DNA of 64,000 bases from Larus michahellis (GCF_964199755.1 NC_133906.1:19467419-19531418); one strand, 5' to 3'. Shown: positions 10,561 through 23,886, counted from the stretch's first letter. Translations and numbers: made by a program. The notes: generated by a model not told the origin, from the sequence alone.

Positions 10561-11959
10561 AGCTGCAGCAGCGGCTGGAGGGCCGTGGCTTCCCCTGCTC
10601 CTCGGATGCTCTAGAAGAGATGGAAGATTCAGTGATGAAAGACAGAAGCTAGAGAAAAAGGGAAACGAAAAGAATTCTGTTTCTCCTCATTTAATGGAGA
10701 GGGCTGAGGTTAAAGACATTAAAAATTAGGTTTTCAGGCAGGGCATCGCCACCAGGAGGGAGGGATGGGGCTTACGTCACCTCTGGGGATGCACCGGAGT
10801 GCTCAGCATGGGCTCTTGGTTCCCATGGGCAAGCAGAATTGGCCCCAAAGGAGGGCAGTGCCGGATCTGTGCGTGCAGGGCTACGCCCAGTGCGGTGTAC
10901 AGGGAGAGAAACATTCATCCCATTTTCCCACCATCTAGGAGATGTATTCGTTCCACGAGTGTCTTCCTTCGGGCTTGATTTCTCTTCAGCTTTCTTTCAG
11001 TCTCCGCTTCCCAAGCTCTCATCGGCTCGATTATAACCGTAAGAATAAATCTATTTACGGTGCATTGTTGCAAAATGAATCAATAAACCCGAAGCAAACA
11101 CAAGGCCAAATCCTCAACCACTCGAGCGGGCGGCTTTGTGTCGGCTGCGGCGGGTGCTGCCTCCCCCATCCTCCCCGCGTTTCTCAGGTAAGTGCTGTTT
11201 GCAAACGCAGGGGTCATTCCCGGTACAGCAAGTTAAGCACGATGGATTATTGACAGCTGATTTTCTTTTCTGGCTTCTGAGCGACTTCAGTTAGAAGTCA
11301 AAATCCTCTTCTCAGTTCCGCAAGCCACGGTGATCGGTGCCGGTAAAGTAAGGAGGGGAATCTGAGCCGCTGCTTGCAGAGATAAGCTACTCTTGGAAAA
11401 GGGGTCTCTGCTCGATTTCAAGACAAGCACGTAACACGGGGCGTGCTGCGAGACAGCACCTAAACACTGAGCAAGGGTGGGACGTAGTGTGAGACAGCAC
11501 CTTCCCTGCTCCGGGCATTTCTCGGGCTTTGCAAAGCACCGAGCTGGCCAGAAGGCAGGCAGGAGAGAGCGGGTGACAACCTGCCCCATGCTAGGATGGA
11601 TCTCCCAAATCAGGGACTCCAGGGTAAATCCTGCAAAATGTCATTGTAAAAAGGCTTTTCAAGGTCTGTGAGCCACCCTTCGGAGAGCTAGAGGCGGTGA
11701 AAGGAAAGGCACCGTGTGTAGGGAAAGATCAAACTAAGGGAGGGACCCCATTTTTGGGGTTAGTTTTAGCTATCTTAGAATAGTTTGTATAGAAATCTTT
11801 TACGTTTTATAAAGGTTTGGGGAAAGCAAAGGCTGCGTGGCTCGCTAGAGACCGATGAACAGACTGGGCGCCCCAGCAGCGTCCTGGCCCCACGACCAGT
11901 GCTGACGGGCTCGGCCGGGCTGTGCAGGTTCACACCTTCCCAGTGAGCTGTGGTGGCCA
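10561..11959. other. Intergenic DNA with an isolated strong donor-like site
   Basis: No gene recognised. A perfect 5' splice-site sequence CAG|GTAAGTG occurs at 11185-11194 (plus strand) at the edge of a GC-rich patch. Alone it is not evidence of an exon. Confidence 0.45.
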
Positions 11960-12170
11960 GCCAGGGCCATGATAACGGGCTTCATGACCTCACGGTGCTT
12001 TAATCTAACATGTTATTTTGTCCTCGGCCAGGCCATGAGCACACTTGTGCTGATTACATCATTTCAGCTGAAGCGCGGTGAGGCTTTAAGCCCCATGAAT
12101 ACCACCGGTTATGTGCCCGTTGCCTTAATTACAACCTGAATTTCACCAAAGGTTAATTCTATCCTAGACA
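11960..12170. promoter_or_regulatory. Candidate regulatory element with AGCACA palindrome
   Basis: AGCACACTTGTGCT at 12038-12051 is an inverted repeat (6-bp arms, CT centre). It is followed directly by GATTACATCATTTCAGCTG, which ends in a CAGCTG E-box, and then by CCTTAATTACAACC. GCTTTAATCTAACATG lies before it. Dense, low-redundancy sequence like this is typical of conserved noncoding DNA. Confidence 0.35.
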
Positions 12171-12594
12171 CGGGGAGAGGCAGAGCTGGGAATCTGCCTT
12201 CAAGTACCCCCAGCCACCCCATCGGCTTCCAACTAATAAATCTCCATTAGGAAACAATGGGCAAGTGCTGAGGGTGATTTCAACTTTTCTATCTCTGTTG
12301 CTCTTAGTTCAACCTCTGCAACAGCTGCCAGGCGCCATAAATCACCGAGCACAATCGTGGAGCTGGGGATGACTGTCTTGTAAAACAAATATCTTCCAGA
12401 TTTTGTAGCCCCTGATGCTGGTTACAAACTGTTGGTTGTCGGGTTCTTCCTCCTCTGTTCCATTTATTTCCCAGCCCTGCATCTCTGTTACTCCTTGTCT
12501 GCTATATATCTCCCGTTTATTGTTATTTCTTTCCCCCCTTTGTTTTAATAACTCTTTACTGTGGATTCTTGTAAAAACAGCTGCTCTAAAAAGT

Positions 12595-12621
12595 AAAAAA
12601 AAAAAAAAAAAAGAAAAAAAA
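12595..12621 (+). repeat. Poly(A) tract (A18-G-A8)
   Basis: Eighteen A, one G, then eight A. It could be the tail of an old retrocopy, but no gene-like sequence precedes it that I recognise. Confidence 0.9.
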
Positions 12622-15600
12622 TATTTGGAAACAGATGCCCTGGCATTGCTTCAGCTGTAATCTGTTAGATTTATAATTCCTCCTCGGTTCAATATTGATT
12701 CAGAATAAAACAACTCAAAACATACTAGCAGCTCACAGCTTTTTGTAGTCTTTTGCTATCTTTCCTCCTCTCTGTCATGACATTTCTTTTCTCTTCATCC
12801 AAACATCTAAGAACGTACAGAGGAACAAACCAATGCAAGCTGATGAGAGACACCCAGGTGCCTGCAGAGCAGAGGGTTTATGTCTGGGGAAGCTCAAAAG
12901 AGTGTTGTCAGCTGACTTTTTATTGTTTTGATTTCTTTCCTCTTGTCCAGCATTATCTACCTCCTCTCAGCATCCCCCCTGAAGTCATTCCCCTGCGTTT
13001 CGGGGACTTACAGAGTCCCCGAGGCTCACAGGGAGGCGCTGGGCCATGGTACCTGCCCTAGGATGTGCCTGTGCCACCCCGCTCGGGTTCTGGGTGCAGG
13101 AGCCCAGGGGCAGGGCACCACGGCTCCTCAGCCCGTCTGCTGCTGAACGCGGCACAGGAGTTAGCAAGTCCCTTGACACCACATTGAAATGGAAAAGATA
13201 TCATTTCCCCTCGGTAAAGTGCCTTGAGAGCCCTCAGAGAAGGGCAGGATAAAGCTATTAGCACACTTCTTTCAAGTCCATAAAAAAGAAACCCATTTAG
13301 GATGAATGTATTAAATATACAGCCTATATTCCCACCGGCAAGCACAGGCACCAGGAGTCCTTGTTGCCTGCCTGTAAGTGGCTTGAGGGCCACCCACCAG
13401 CATACAGATTTCTTCTGACTTACCCCACACGGATGAGACTGTACCTAAGTGCAGAGCAGAGGGCTTGTTTGGAGCGTAAAAGAGGAATCTGCTCCTTTGA
13501 ACATTTTCCCGCGCATCAGATGGTGCTGTCTCTCTCTTACGTCTCAGTTTCTCCCAGGGCTATTTGGTTTGAATGGTTGGGACTATTTATGCCCGGCTCT
13601 TCCCTTCCAAGCCCAGTCCGCCCATGCTTCCCCCAGACAAAGCTCTGCCAGCCCTACAAGCTGTGTCTTCCCGGCAGAGCTCTCATTTGGGTACTGTAAA
13701 TTAGCCTATCGATTTCTCCTTCAGCAGAGGAGGCAGCCTGGGCTCTCTTTAGCTTTTGAAACACCGGGTGGTCTCCAATTATCACACCTCACCCTTGCCA
13801 CAGTCTGCAATCCCAGCATAGCCCTTTGAGTTCCCGCACAGGTTCCCCCTGCCTCTCCGGCCGCGTTCGCCTCCAGGGAGATGGGACCAGCTCAAGGGCA
13901 GCACGCGAAGCCCCTGTGCTTACCGAGAACCAGGCACTAAGAGGCACAAATTTAGGAAGTGGAAGTAAAAGATCAGTCTTATGATAGGGTGAGAAACACC
14001 GCTCCCAGCAGAGCTACACTGCTGCAGGGCATTTGATCTGGGGAAACAAGCTCCAGCTCTCCCAGCCAACAGCCAGGCTGGCTGGCTCAGCCGGGCAAAA
14101 AGTCTACCAATTCCTCAGGCTCTGCCACTTGTCAGCCTGGGGCTGGGAAACCCTCAAGCGATCATTTACATCGCTGTGCCCAGAATGGTGGGGATGCTCC
14201 CAGAGATGCTCCCAGAGGCTCTATACCAGCAGGAGAGCTGCTCTCCACGCTGTCTGCCTGCAGCCTGGGGTGTCCCCTCCTCCTCCAGCATGGAACTGCA
14301 TGGTGGGGTGTGTGATTTCTCCAGCAGGCAGGAGGGACGTGAAGGTGCATGGTTTTAGCGAGCTCAAAAGCCACCTTTGGCATGTTAGCCCAACCTGGAA
14401 TACATGCTACCAGGGGAAAATGTCACACGCAGGGGTGGCTTTCTGTGCCAAGAGTCCCCACAGTCCCCAGCCAGATGTCAGACAGAGTTTTCTGTGGCCG
14501 GACAGCCAACGTCTCCCGCTCTCTGCCCTGTTTGCAGCCCAGCAGAGCACACGGGCGGTCCTGGAAAGCCATCAGAGAACAGCAATAGTGAAATAACTGA
14601 GTCCTTTCCCCAGCGCATCTCGGGGGGGCAGAGGGGGTTGTGGGTCTGGGGGTGTCCCTATGCATCAGCACATCTTGAGCACATCAGCTGTGTGACACCA
14701 GGAATGCCTCCCAGGCTTTCAACAACAGGGGTGGGTTTTGCAGCTTCAGTGTATCACATTTTCTTTGCCATCACCTCCTTCCCACGGGAACAGCCCCAGG
14801 ATTGAGCCCATACATGGGGGCTGAGGGCTGCCAGCCTCAGCGCTGGGGCCTGTCACCTGCCTGAGGTTTGTCACAGCGTCCTTGAAATCTGCTTGTGCAA
14901 AACAACTGGGATTTAACAACTTGGCAATCTCAGAGGGGAAAAAAAAAAGCAATGTTCTGTTGAAGCGTTTCCAACGAGCTCTGTGGTCATTGTGTTTTTC
15001 TTTCAAGAACTGATATGTTGGCAGAGATGAACACCCCATGCGCGGTCCCTTGGGGTGGCCCCTCTCTCCTGCGTCTCTCCCTCCTCCCCGACTTATTTCC
15101 AGCATTATTCCCCACTGTGGTCCGTCACCATTACTCCAGTTGTTAGTTACTCCGACAGTTGGCATTTCCAGGAATATACAAGCGGGCAGCCTTTCCTATG
15201 CGGTCCCCGATGCCTGTGTCAGGGATCGTTCCCATTCCAGCCCGGGGAGGGACGGGGTCCGTCGGGGAGAGGGGCAGTGTAGGCAGGGCTCGCCCGCCCC
15301 GGCAGCCACCGTGCCAGGAGCTGGCAGAACCGCCACCAACCAACCTGGTGTCGTCCTAATTTGATTATTTGTCGGCTGCCTTCGGGGTGCTGGAGGACGA
15401 TGTATTCAGCCAGGACACGCACATGGGTTCATGAGATTCGTTAGGCTTATTGCATACCCCGTTAGACACAGTTACAAGAGCAAGTGGCTCTGACACAGCT
15501 CTAGCAAAATTCACAGTCGTGCTGCCCTTTCCCAGTCTGTCTTTATTTATATTTTCTGGAAGCGAAAAGGGAGCTGGACATGAGAGTAGCTGGAGAAACA

Positions 15601-18600
15601 GGCCGCGTAAGACCATAGGATAGTCCACATTGCTGTAATCCCTGCACAAGGAGCAGGGAAACACTATTTCCCAGCCGAGAGCATCTCTCCTCTGGTGCTG
15701 GACACATTTACTGTGTGTTCATGAGGTCCTGCTTTGTTGGCAGTGGGTAAAGGAACGAAGGGCAGATCTCTCCTGCTCTGCGCCCAGCGAGCAGTGCTGG
15801 GCTCTGCCGGGAGCTGGCGGGGACCCAGGGCGGCTCTCAAACCTTGATAAATCACAGCAATTCTTCTCCCTTCTCAGACAGCCCAGCAGCAAAGCAAGAT
15901 GCTGCTCTCTGAACTCTGGTTCACCCGGCTCCTCCCTCGCTTGCTCTTCTGGGCAAACCCACGCGTCAGCTCCAGCCTGAAATCTGGGAGTCCCAGAACT
16001 GACCTTCTTTTTCCGCCTCCCCCCTCTTCCCCCTCCCTGTTTCCAACAAATTAAGGAAGCAAACATCATATCTGCAGCTGGGCATGCTGGGCACAGCAGA
16101 CCGTGATCACCTCCCCTTTGCCTCTACTTTGTTAATTGGGGAACCCCTGACACCACCCCACCAACCCCAGCCCAGCACGGGGACCACACAGCTTGGGCCA
16201 AGGGATGTTTGTGGCTGTTGTTTCCCCTCTGCTGCCTCTCCATGATAAAAGCTGGGCTCAGCCTCAGCTGTCCCTGGGAGGATGAATTTTCCTGACTCCT
16301 CTGAAGCTTTTAGGTGTGTTTCCCAGGGGGAGAGTCTGGGAGAACCCCATGGGAAGTGCTTTGTCTTGCAGTGTTATGTACTGCAAGATGATGGTTATTA
16401 GCACACTCGAAGAAGCTGCCAGTTATCTTTCATCCTGCTGTATCCCCTGGGAATAAGGCAGAAACTTCTGCACAGTGCCTTGTTCAATAGGCTCAAGTCT
16501 TAACCATGGGGTCCTTTGGGCTGCTGAATTACAAATTAGCCATGGGGCTGCTCAATTACGAATCCTCGGCAGTAGCAACAGCGATGTGATATGACAACCA
16601 TAGCCTGGGATGTCTCTGGTGTCTCTTGTTAGCCCTGCAGACTCATCTTCTAAGCAACAAAGATATGGGACATGCAGAGTTTTGCTTCCCAGGCTTCCTC
16701 CAAAAGCAGCAGCATCTCTCCTCCCTTCCTACCCCCACCCCAGCTCCGTGCTGGTGCCTCCATGCCGTCCTCCCCGCAGAAGGAGCCCGGGGAGCGCAGG
16801 CAGATTGCCAGCACCAAGAACTTGCGACAGCGGGTTTTCCCGGTGGTCCCAGGTTAATCACCACCTCTCATGCACGCAGCCACTCAAGGTTGTTCGTGCT
16901 GCCCCAGGAGACTCGTGACCAGCTGGGCTGCCTCACAGGGCAGGAGGAGGAGGAGGAGGAGGGTGGGAGGGATGTACTGCAGACTGCAGGGGGAGGAGAA
17001 GGAAGGACATTTGGGACCTTCAGGACAAGGGCAGCATTCTGCAGGCTGAGCTCCAGCTCTACAAGTGCAAATGTCTGGCCCAAGTGAGTCACTGCAGCAT
17101 CTTCTGTAGTCAAAGGAGGGAAAAACACCTCCGAAGGAGCGTCTGCCTGTTAGAAGTGCCTGTCAGGACAAGGCTTTCCGGAGAGATGACTGCCTCTCTA
17201 TTGACCTCTGGATAGTCTATGTGTACTTCCTTACATTAGAGTTAAAGAATAATGGGATTTCAGCTGAACTACAAGGTTCAGCTGATGGGAGGGGAGCTGT
17301 ACAATTCCTTACACAATTTCTTTGTGTGTCTCGGAGGCCAGAAGTGTTAGCAGACTCTGAAGCAATCTGCGATATTGATAGAAAGAATGAAAGCAACCCT
17401 GGGGACACCAGGCAGGAGAAAGGGAACAGGAGGGTATCCAAACCTCCGGCTTTACACTATGAGTTCACATCTAAAAGATAGAAAACAGGGAAAATACATC
17501 AAGCAGCTGAGCAACTCTGTCACTGACTGATGGTTACCTGGAGCCACATGGCAGCCTGGAGGTATGAAACTCCTTGAAGATGGAGAGGGCAATGTCTTTG
17601 AGACACAGCAGAGGCATCGACCTCACCTGGCACAATTCATCCCATGGCCCTGAGCAGCGAGCTCCCAGTGGCACAGGGTCTCGGATCTCCTGGTGCGTCA
17701 CCACGGGTCAGCACCGCAATGCTGGTGGGCACCTGCCCTCCCAGTCTCATCCTCTCATCCCATCCCACACCACAGCTGCCTTGCTTTTCTGCTTCTCAAA
17801 TGCTGCTTTATCCGCCTTTCTTTTTAGAGAGAGAAAACAAAGGACAAAGGACCTGGTTTCCTTCTGGCTCTTGAACACAAGAGCCCTTGGAGAGGACCTA
17901 TTTTAAGAAAGGAGAGCCTTTCCCCCTGCTGGAAAAGCGGCTCAGCAAGGTCAGGCTCAGCGCCGTGCCCTCCAGTTGGGCACTTGAGACACCTGCTAGC
18001 AGCCACTTCAGCCGCCAAATGCTCATCTAGCAGCAGCAGAAATCAATGTCTGCAGGACGTGCTCCAGCAGGATTCATGGAGAGGGTGGGGAGATTCATAT
18101 CCTGGGGTGAAGCCCCTGCTGCACACCCCCTGCACCGGATCACTGCTGAGGCGGCTGCAATGCCACCTTCTCCCCTGGGTGGGCACCCCATGGATGACGG
18201 GTAAGGGCACCTACTGTGTGGCTCGGACCCCCTCCAAGGCTGAACATCTCACACTTTCAATCCACAGGGCTGAAGAAGCAGGAGGCTGCCATGAGAAGGG
18301 CAGCCCAGGCTCCCCTCGCTGATGGCAATCATTTTTCTTTTTCAGTATGAAAAATCCTGCAGCTGATTTAATGCCAGGTGCAGAAGGCAGGGCAGGATCC
18401 CGCAGAGGCCATTTGGCACATCTTGCTCTGGGCTTAGCCCCAGGGTTGTGCTCCGGGGACACATCTCACCTTGGAAAGCTCCAGTGTGTCCACTCCAGCC
18501 TTGCCTGGCAGGTCATTCCCTGCATTTTTGATTCTCCACTTGGGAAGGTGCTTCTCGACATCTGTTCTGAATTTGATTTTCCTCTATTTACATTTTATAG

Positions 18601-18639
18601 CCCTTGCTCCTCTCCCCTTGGTGGGGCTGCGTGCAGTAA
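12622..18639. other. Long intergenic stretch without recognisable genes
   Basis: About 6 kb of mixed GC-rich and neutral DNA. The longest frames (187 codons at 14033-14596, 153 codons at 16626-17087) lack domains and splice-bounded structure. A (GGA)n tract lies at 16942-16962. I see no RNA gene or known repeat family. Confidence 0.55.
16942..16962 (+). repeat. (GGA)n trinucleotide repeat
   Basis: About seven AGG/GGA units in a purine-rich setting. Confidence 0.9.
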
Positions 18640-18870
18640 CTTGAGATGATATTATCCGTACTGCTTAAGCTTTTATGCACTTCACTTGAATTTTCTCATA
18701 ACCAGCTTTATTTTTCTCTTTCTCCTGGACATCTTCAGCATTAGGCATTTTAGTGCTGGGTTAAGCATCTTTATCCTTCTTTCCCCTTTCCATAAGGTTA
18801 ATTTTTAATGGTGTAACCAGAGTTTATCACACTTAGGAAATTAAAGGAGAAGTGTTCTTGATCCACTTCA
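18640..18870. promoter_or_regulatory. AT-rich island, weak regulatory candidate
   Basis: AT-rich sequence with ACTGCTTAAGC, TATGCACTTCACTTGAA and a long T/C-rich middle. It stands out from its flanks but has no strong motif cluster. Confidence 0.2.
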
Positions 18871-21800
18871 GATTCACCCTGAAGAAGACCTTGGACCTCT
18901 CTCATCCCGGTGCATCCAGCAAGCTGGGAGAAGAGCAGACCTCTCCTCCAGGTTCAGCTCAGTGATGCACAAACTACTCATGTTCCTAGGAAAGCTGCAA
19001 ACCTCCCTCAAAATCAGCTCTATGTTGCTCTCATATATGCATCGGAGAATCTGCTTTAAGTTCCTCCTTGCTAAAACCACGCAAGCCCACAGCGAGCACA
19101 TTTTAAAAGCTGGTACCTGTTCCAGGCATTAATGGCTGCTACGGGAAACAGTTGCAAAAGTGAGGCTGAAGACTAAGACATCCAAAGCTGCCTTAATTAT
19201 TAGAGCGTGAGCTTCCAAATCCCTCGAGAAGCGCAGAAAATGTTGGCCTCAAAAGTCACGGTGTGCTCAGAGAAGCGGCAGCCAGGGAATTTTGGGGACA
19301 TCTTGACTGCAGTCTGCCTGGCTGGCTCCATCGGACTTGGAATCAGTCCGATTCATTGCAGCAGCCCTGAATTCAGAGCAGAGGGAGCAGACAAGGCTCA
19401 TTGCCTATTCCAGCCAGAACGGCTGCAACAACAGTTACAGTTTTCATTTATTTTTTTTTTAAAAAAAGGCTACTTGACTAGATGGCCAGGAATTGACCCT
19501 CTGTCTCCTCATCCCCAAACTGACCCCCGTTGATAATTAAGCACATACGTTGGGAAAGCAGTGCTAGAAGTAAAGCTGTCTATGTGCAAGGCTTTGCCTG
19601 GAGAATCAGGGTCCTCACTGACCACCAAAGCCTGAAGGGGAGAGCAGGGACCCTCCAGTCCCTGCAAAGTCCAGCCCAGTTTACTCCTGGGGGGAAAAGC
19701 ATATTCCCATGCAAAGCAAATCTCCGGGCATGTAGGCGCATCTGTTTGCGATGTAGAATGCACGAGGCTCATATCCCTCCTTGCTTCACGCTCTGTTCCA
19801 GTATTTATCCTCCCAGCAAGCCATCGCCGCCTCGTCCTCCAGAGCTGTGCTTCAACTTAGACATCAGCAATTTCCCCTGCCACAGGTGATCAGTGAAATT
19901 ACCCACCTGATTTAAGGCCAGGGGAGTTAAAAGAGTGTTACGCTCCAGGAAACTCTTCCAACAGCTTGGTTGCTTTTGCACCTCTCCAGGCTGCAGACAG
20001 ACCCGGCCATTCCTTCCACTTTGCACTAGGCTGGGGGAGCGGCTGCTGGCGACAGCATCGTTTTCCAAACAAGACCCTGAGCATCCTCCAGCAGCATTCA
20101 GCTTCAGCCGCCTTCTGCCCACGTTGCTGGGCTCAGTTTGTCCAAAGAAAATGCAGGCAGATTTCCCTGTTGACCGCGGGGATTTTGCTTACTCAGGTGG
20201 ATCCACTGGGAGTATCAGAATTTTTATTTTATTTATTTTTCTGCTAAAAGCTATGCATAGGTCTGTTCTATGTAGATAAGCCCCCAGGTCAGTCACGCCA
20301 CAGATAACTCCCTACTTTGCTTCCCAGCCAGGGCACATGGATTCATGGATGTTGATGCTGTCTCTCTGTCCCTGGGAGGGATGGGGAGAGGGTTGGATGC
20401 CCTCCCGCAGTGCCAGGGCTTGCAATTTCTTTTTAAAAGCCTGTAATCATCCTCACTTCTGTGAGCTATTCAAACATTTGCATTGTTTCATAGCATCTCA
20501 AGTGCCGGCTGGAAGCAGCTCCAGGTTTCGGGGGAGCCCAGCAGGATCGCTGTGAGGGCTGTGCCAGCAGGCACCCCCCACCGAGCAGCAGAGGAGGCCT
20601 CTGCTCCTGCCAACAGGTGAGCCGGTTCCTGGGCATTGCCTTTTATCAGGAAAGAAAAAGGGGGGAAAAAAACCCCAACAAATCAATTCTGTTCACATGA
20701 GATTTGAGCTGGAAGGATAAAGAAATGCTGTGGAAAAAAAGAAGTCCTGTTGTGACACAGCCATGGCTGAGATTCATTCATTTTTAAAAATATTTTTTTC
20801 TTTTCTTCTCCTGGTTAAAAACAAGATTTGCACAAAAGAGGCAGCGTCACCCAGCATACAAACATCTATCCAAAAGCCCACCCAAAGCATAAGCGGAGGA
20901 GTTGACTTTCCCTACGGGTGCAGTCTGACACAGGGCACAGCGCAGACATGGAAACCTGCACTGGAGTTTCCCACTCCACCCCCCGTAGTGGCAACTACGT
21001 AGTGGCAGCACCCGTGAACCCGAGAAAAAACCTAACAGCCTCTTGCATGACATTTTGCTCCCCATATTCCCTTTGCTATTAGAGGCAGATATGCCATCCC
21101 TCTAGCAGTATTTTCTCCCTCTAACCTGTGCGATTCATCTGGCACCACAGCTGGGGGACACAGAAAGCCAGGTCTCGTCTCACTTATGCCCACTTCTTAG
21201 GAGAGAGGTGATCCCATAACCGTTCAGCTCTCTTGCAGGGATGCAAAGGACCTGCTGCTTTCCATTACCCATCCCTGCAGGAGTCCCAAAGTCAGAATCC
21301 GTCCCTTCGCATGAGTCAGTCCTTGCCCGGAGGAGCTGCAGCCGGAGGAGACCAGAAGGCAGGAGAGCGCTGATTCCCTCCCGATGCCATCTTGTTTCCA
21401 TGCTGTCATGCCATCTGTGGGCTGTATCTCAGGAACTCCTGTCACATCCACTCCCATTAGCATTTCGCAATGCACTCTTGCCCTCTCCCAGCATCTGCTG
21501 ACCAAGTGCCCCTGGTCACCCCTGCTCCTCATCCTTCATCCGGGGCTTCATCACGCCGCTACCCACTTTTGCTGTGCTCTGCCCTGCAGCATCTCAACAC
21601 AGGAGCTGCAAACCGGGCAAGCCAGCTCACTAGGAAGGAGAGTTTCCAAATGAGGATTGAGCTGATGTTAATTTATCCCGTATTTTTTTTGAAAAGATGC
21701 CTTGAGAAGGTACACCGTTTCCCTTTCCAGTTAGAGGCTTAATAGCCACAGGTTTTCTTCTTTCTCAGGAACATAAATCCATGTTTGTTTTCCATGTAGC

Positions 21801-22139
21801 CCAAGGTATTGGATCCAACGGGCCAAAATCAGAGCTCCGTCTCCACCACAACACTTCAGGAGAAAGAGGAGAGGGAGAAATGCTGGACCTTTAGTAGAAG
21901 AAACACATCTGCTTATTTGGGACCGAGGCAGCTCATCGGGGTATGAATGATTTTACTTGGTAACCCCAATGGGATTAACTCTGTCTTAAAGTGGGAAGGA
22001 AACACCTGGAGCATCCATTTCCAGTGTGACCACCGAGGAGCAGCCAGACTTCAATTCCTACGAGGCTCTTCAGAGGGTTTGATCGTTCAGGATGCTCTCA
22101 AATACAAAATACTGACCTACCGGCAGCACCATCCATATT
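18871..22139. other. Intergenic DNA, no gene recognised
   Basis: Mixed composition with chance frames up to about 119 codons. A T10/A7 run lies at 19451-19467, and a short compound repeat is listed separately at 20984-21007. Confidence 0.55.
20984..21007. repeat. Compound direct and inverted repeat CGTAGTGGCA
   Basis: CGTAGTGGCA occurs at 20984-20993 and again at 20998-21007. The first copy with the spacer also makes a hairpin, CGTAGT-GGCA-ACTACG, at 20984-20999. Confidence 0.6.
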
Positions 22140-22830
22140 CTGTTCCCATTTAAAACTTGTGCAACTCTGCTGAAGTCAATTTACGAGGCAAACATTTAAT
22201 TTAGCAAGCAGGCACACAATCCTAAATTTAAACATATGTCAAGCCAGCTAGTAGCTTTGTTTTAATTAACTCTCAAACTTTGTGGCTGTCATTTCTTTAT
22301 ATAAATGAGGATGTTCTGCCAAGGGCAGACTGTAATCCTGTGTGCATACCTACGGAACCGCCTGCTATTTCACAACCACTTTTCGAAGAGCTCTTGCAGA
22401 GGCAAGGGGATGGGGATGTTATTATAAGGGTCCATATGGCAGTACGCTGGCACTGCAGTATTAAATCAGAGGTATTGTAGCTTTCCAGCCTAGATTCTCA
22501 CAGTACCAGGTAATGTATATGTAGCTTTATTGTTGAACAATTTTACTGGCTATGCATTATTCAACAGTGGCCAAAGTCTCTGCGCTGCCGCAGGTGATTC
22601 AGTGATGATAAAGGGAATACGTTGTGCTCTAAAGGCAGGGGCAAAGGGATTTCATGGGTTGGTATCTTCTCCACCCAAGGAGGAACAATGGAAGCATTTA
22701 CATTTCTAGTAAAGAAATCAGCTGGCAACGAATTCTCATCGATAATTAAAATGAAAGTACAAGCTGCCTTAACATGTAGTTAGACTTAGGAACTGTAACC
22801 TGCTCTCTAAATTAAATGCTTTCCTTGATA
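22140..22830. promoter_or_regulatory. Extended AT-rich candidate regulatory region
   Basis: About 700 bp of AT-rich DNA within 2 kb of the promoter CpG island. It includes AACATTTAATTTAGC, GTTTTAATTAACTC and TATGCATTATTC. TGTTGAA at 22531-22537 pairs with TTCAACA at 22560-22566 as an inverted repeat. It may be a proximal enhancer of GALNT10. Motif content is the only support. Confidence 0.3.
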
Positions 22831-23439
22831 ATTTTTCTCTCTCAGCAGGCACTGAAATCTGCTGGAAGATGCCATCTAGCGGGTTATGGAAGTTTATTTA
22901 AGTTTAAATCCACTTGCTGGTGTGGGGTGAGGGTGGCAAGAGCTGCAAGTGCTGGGGTGTGTAATGTTTTTTGTAGGCTTTCTGTTGTTTTTCTAAGAAA
23001 TAAAAATTTCCCTGTAGGGGTTTACGTGCAAAGAGACTTAATATTTATTTTGCCAGTCCCCTCAGCAGGGGACTGGACTGACACAGCTTTGCTATTGACG
23101 TTAGCCGAGCCGCAGGGCTGTTCCGCTGGCAGGGCATCTTCCCAATCACGAGGGCTGTTTGCTTCACTTAAGAAATGATTCCACTTCTCATTTTTGGAAA
23201 AGCTGTACCGCCGTTGTTTTCGTCTTAATAAAAAGCACCCCAACACCATCCCATGCCTATAACTTATCTAGTTTATGGTACAGTAGCAGCCACTTAATTG
23301 GTACCCGAATGAACAGCATTCCTTTTTAATGGGAGCCGTCACTAGGGACGTGACACGGAGCAATCCCGCCTGTGGATAAGGCCAGGTGAGGGGAGCAATG
23401 GCATCTCCATCCATGGAGCGCTGTGGATGGCAGCCTGGT
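22831..23439. other. Transition from intergenic DNA to the CpG island, no gene recognised
   Basis: Composition shifts from AT-rich to GC-rich across this stretch. No coding or repeat feature was identified. Confidence 0.5.
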
Positions 23440-23736
23440 CCCCCGGCTGCCGTGTGTCCGTGGGGCGAGCATCAGCCCCTTCAGGCTGCTCTCTTCTCCC
23501 CCGCAGACCCCGGCCCAGGCCCCAGGCGCCGTTTACACCGGGGGCCGACTCCTTCTCGCCGCTCCCCCCGCCGGTCTCCTCCGGTGCCGGCCCCGTCCCA
23601 ACGCGCTCCATCCCTCGCAAACCCCTTGTATTTTTTAGGGAGAGCATCAACCAGCGCCTGGTCACCCCACGGCGCCCGGCCAGCTCCTGCCGCAGGGGCC
23701 GGCGCTTAATGGCCGTGGTTAATACCGCTGGGCTGC

Positions 23737-23764
23737 TAATTGCGGAGCATCTCTGGAGCAATTA
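23737..23764. promoter_or_regulatory. Inverted TAATTGC pair upstream of the CpG promoter
   Basis: TAATTGC at 23737-23743 is matched by its exact reverse complement GCAATTA at 23758-23764, with a 14-bp spacer. TAATTG is a typical homeodomain core. Further TTAAT cores lie just upstream at about 23,706-23,722, in otherwise CG-rich DNA. The site lies about 420 bp before the ATG. Palindromic homeodomain binding is a reasonable guess but unproven. Confidence 0.35.
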
Positions 23765-23886
23765 ACTACCTTGCGTCCCCCCCGCTCCCCGACGGCCAGT
23801 TGGGAGCCCGCTCCCCGTCCGCTCCCGCGGCGCCCACCCAGGCACCCGCCGATGCCACGGCATCCTTCCAGAGTCGTTATTAGAGA

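Noticed and set aside
14033..14596. 187-codon plus-strand frame
   Set aside because: No recognisable motif and no conservation evidence; lies in intergenic DNA with overlapping frames.
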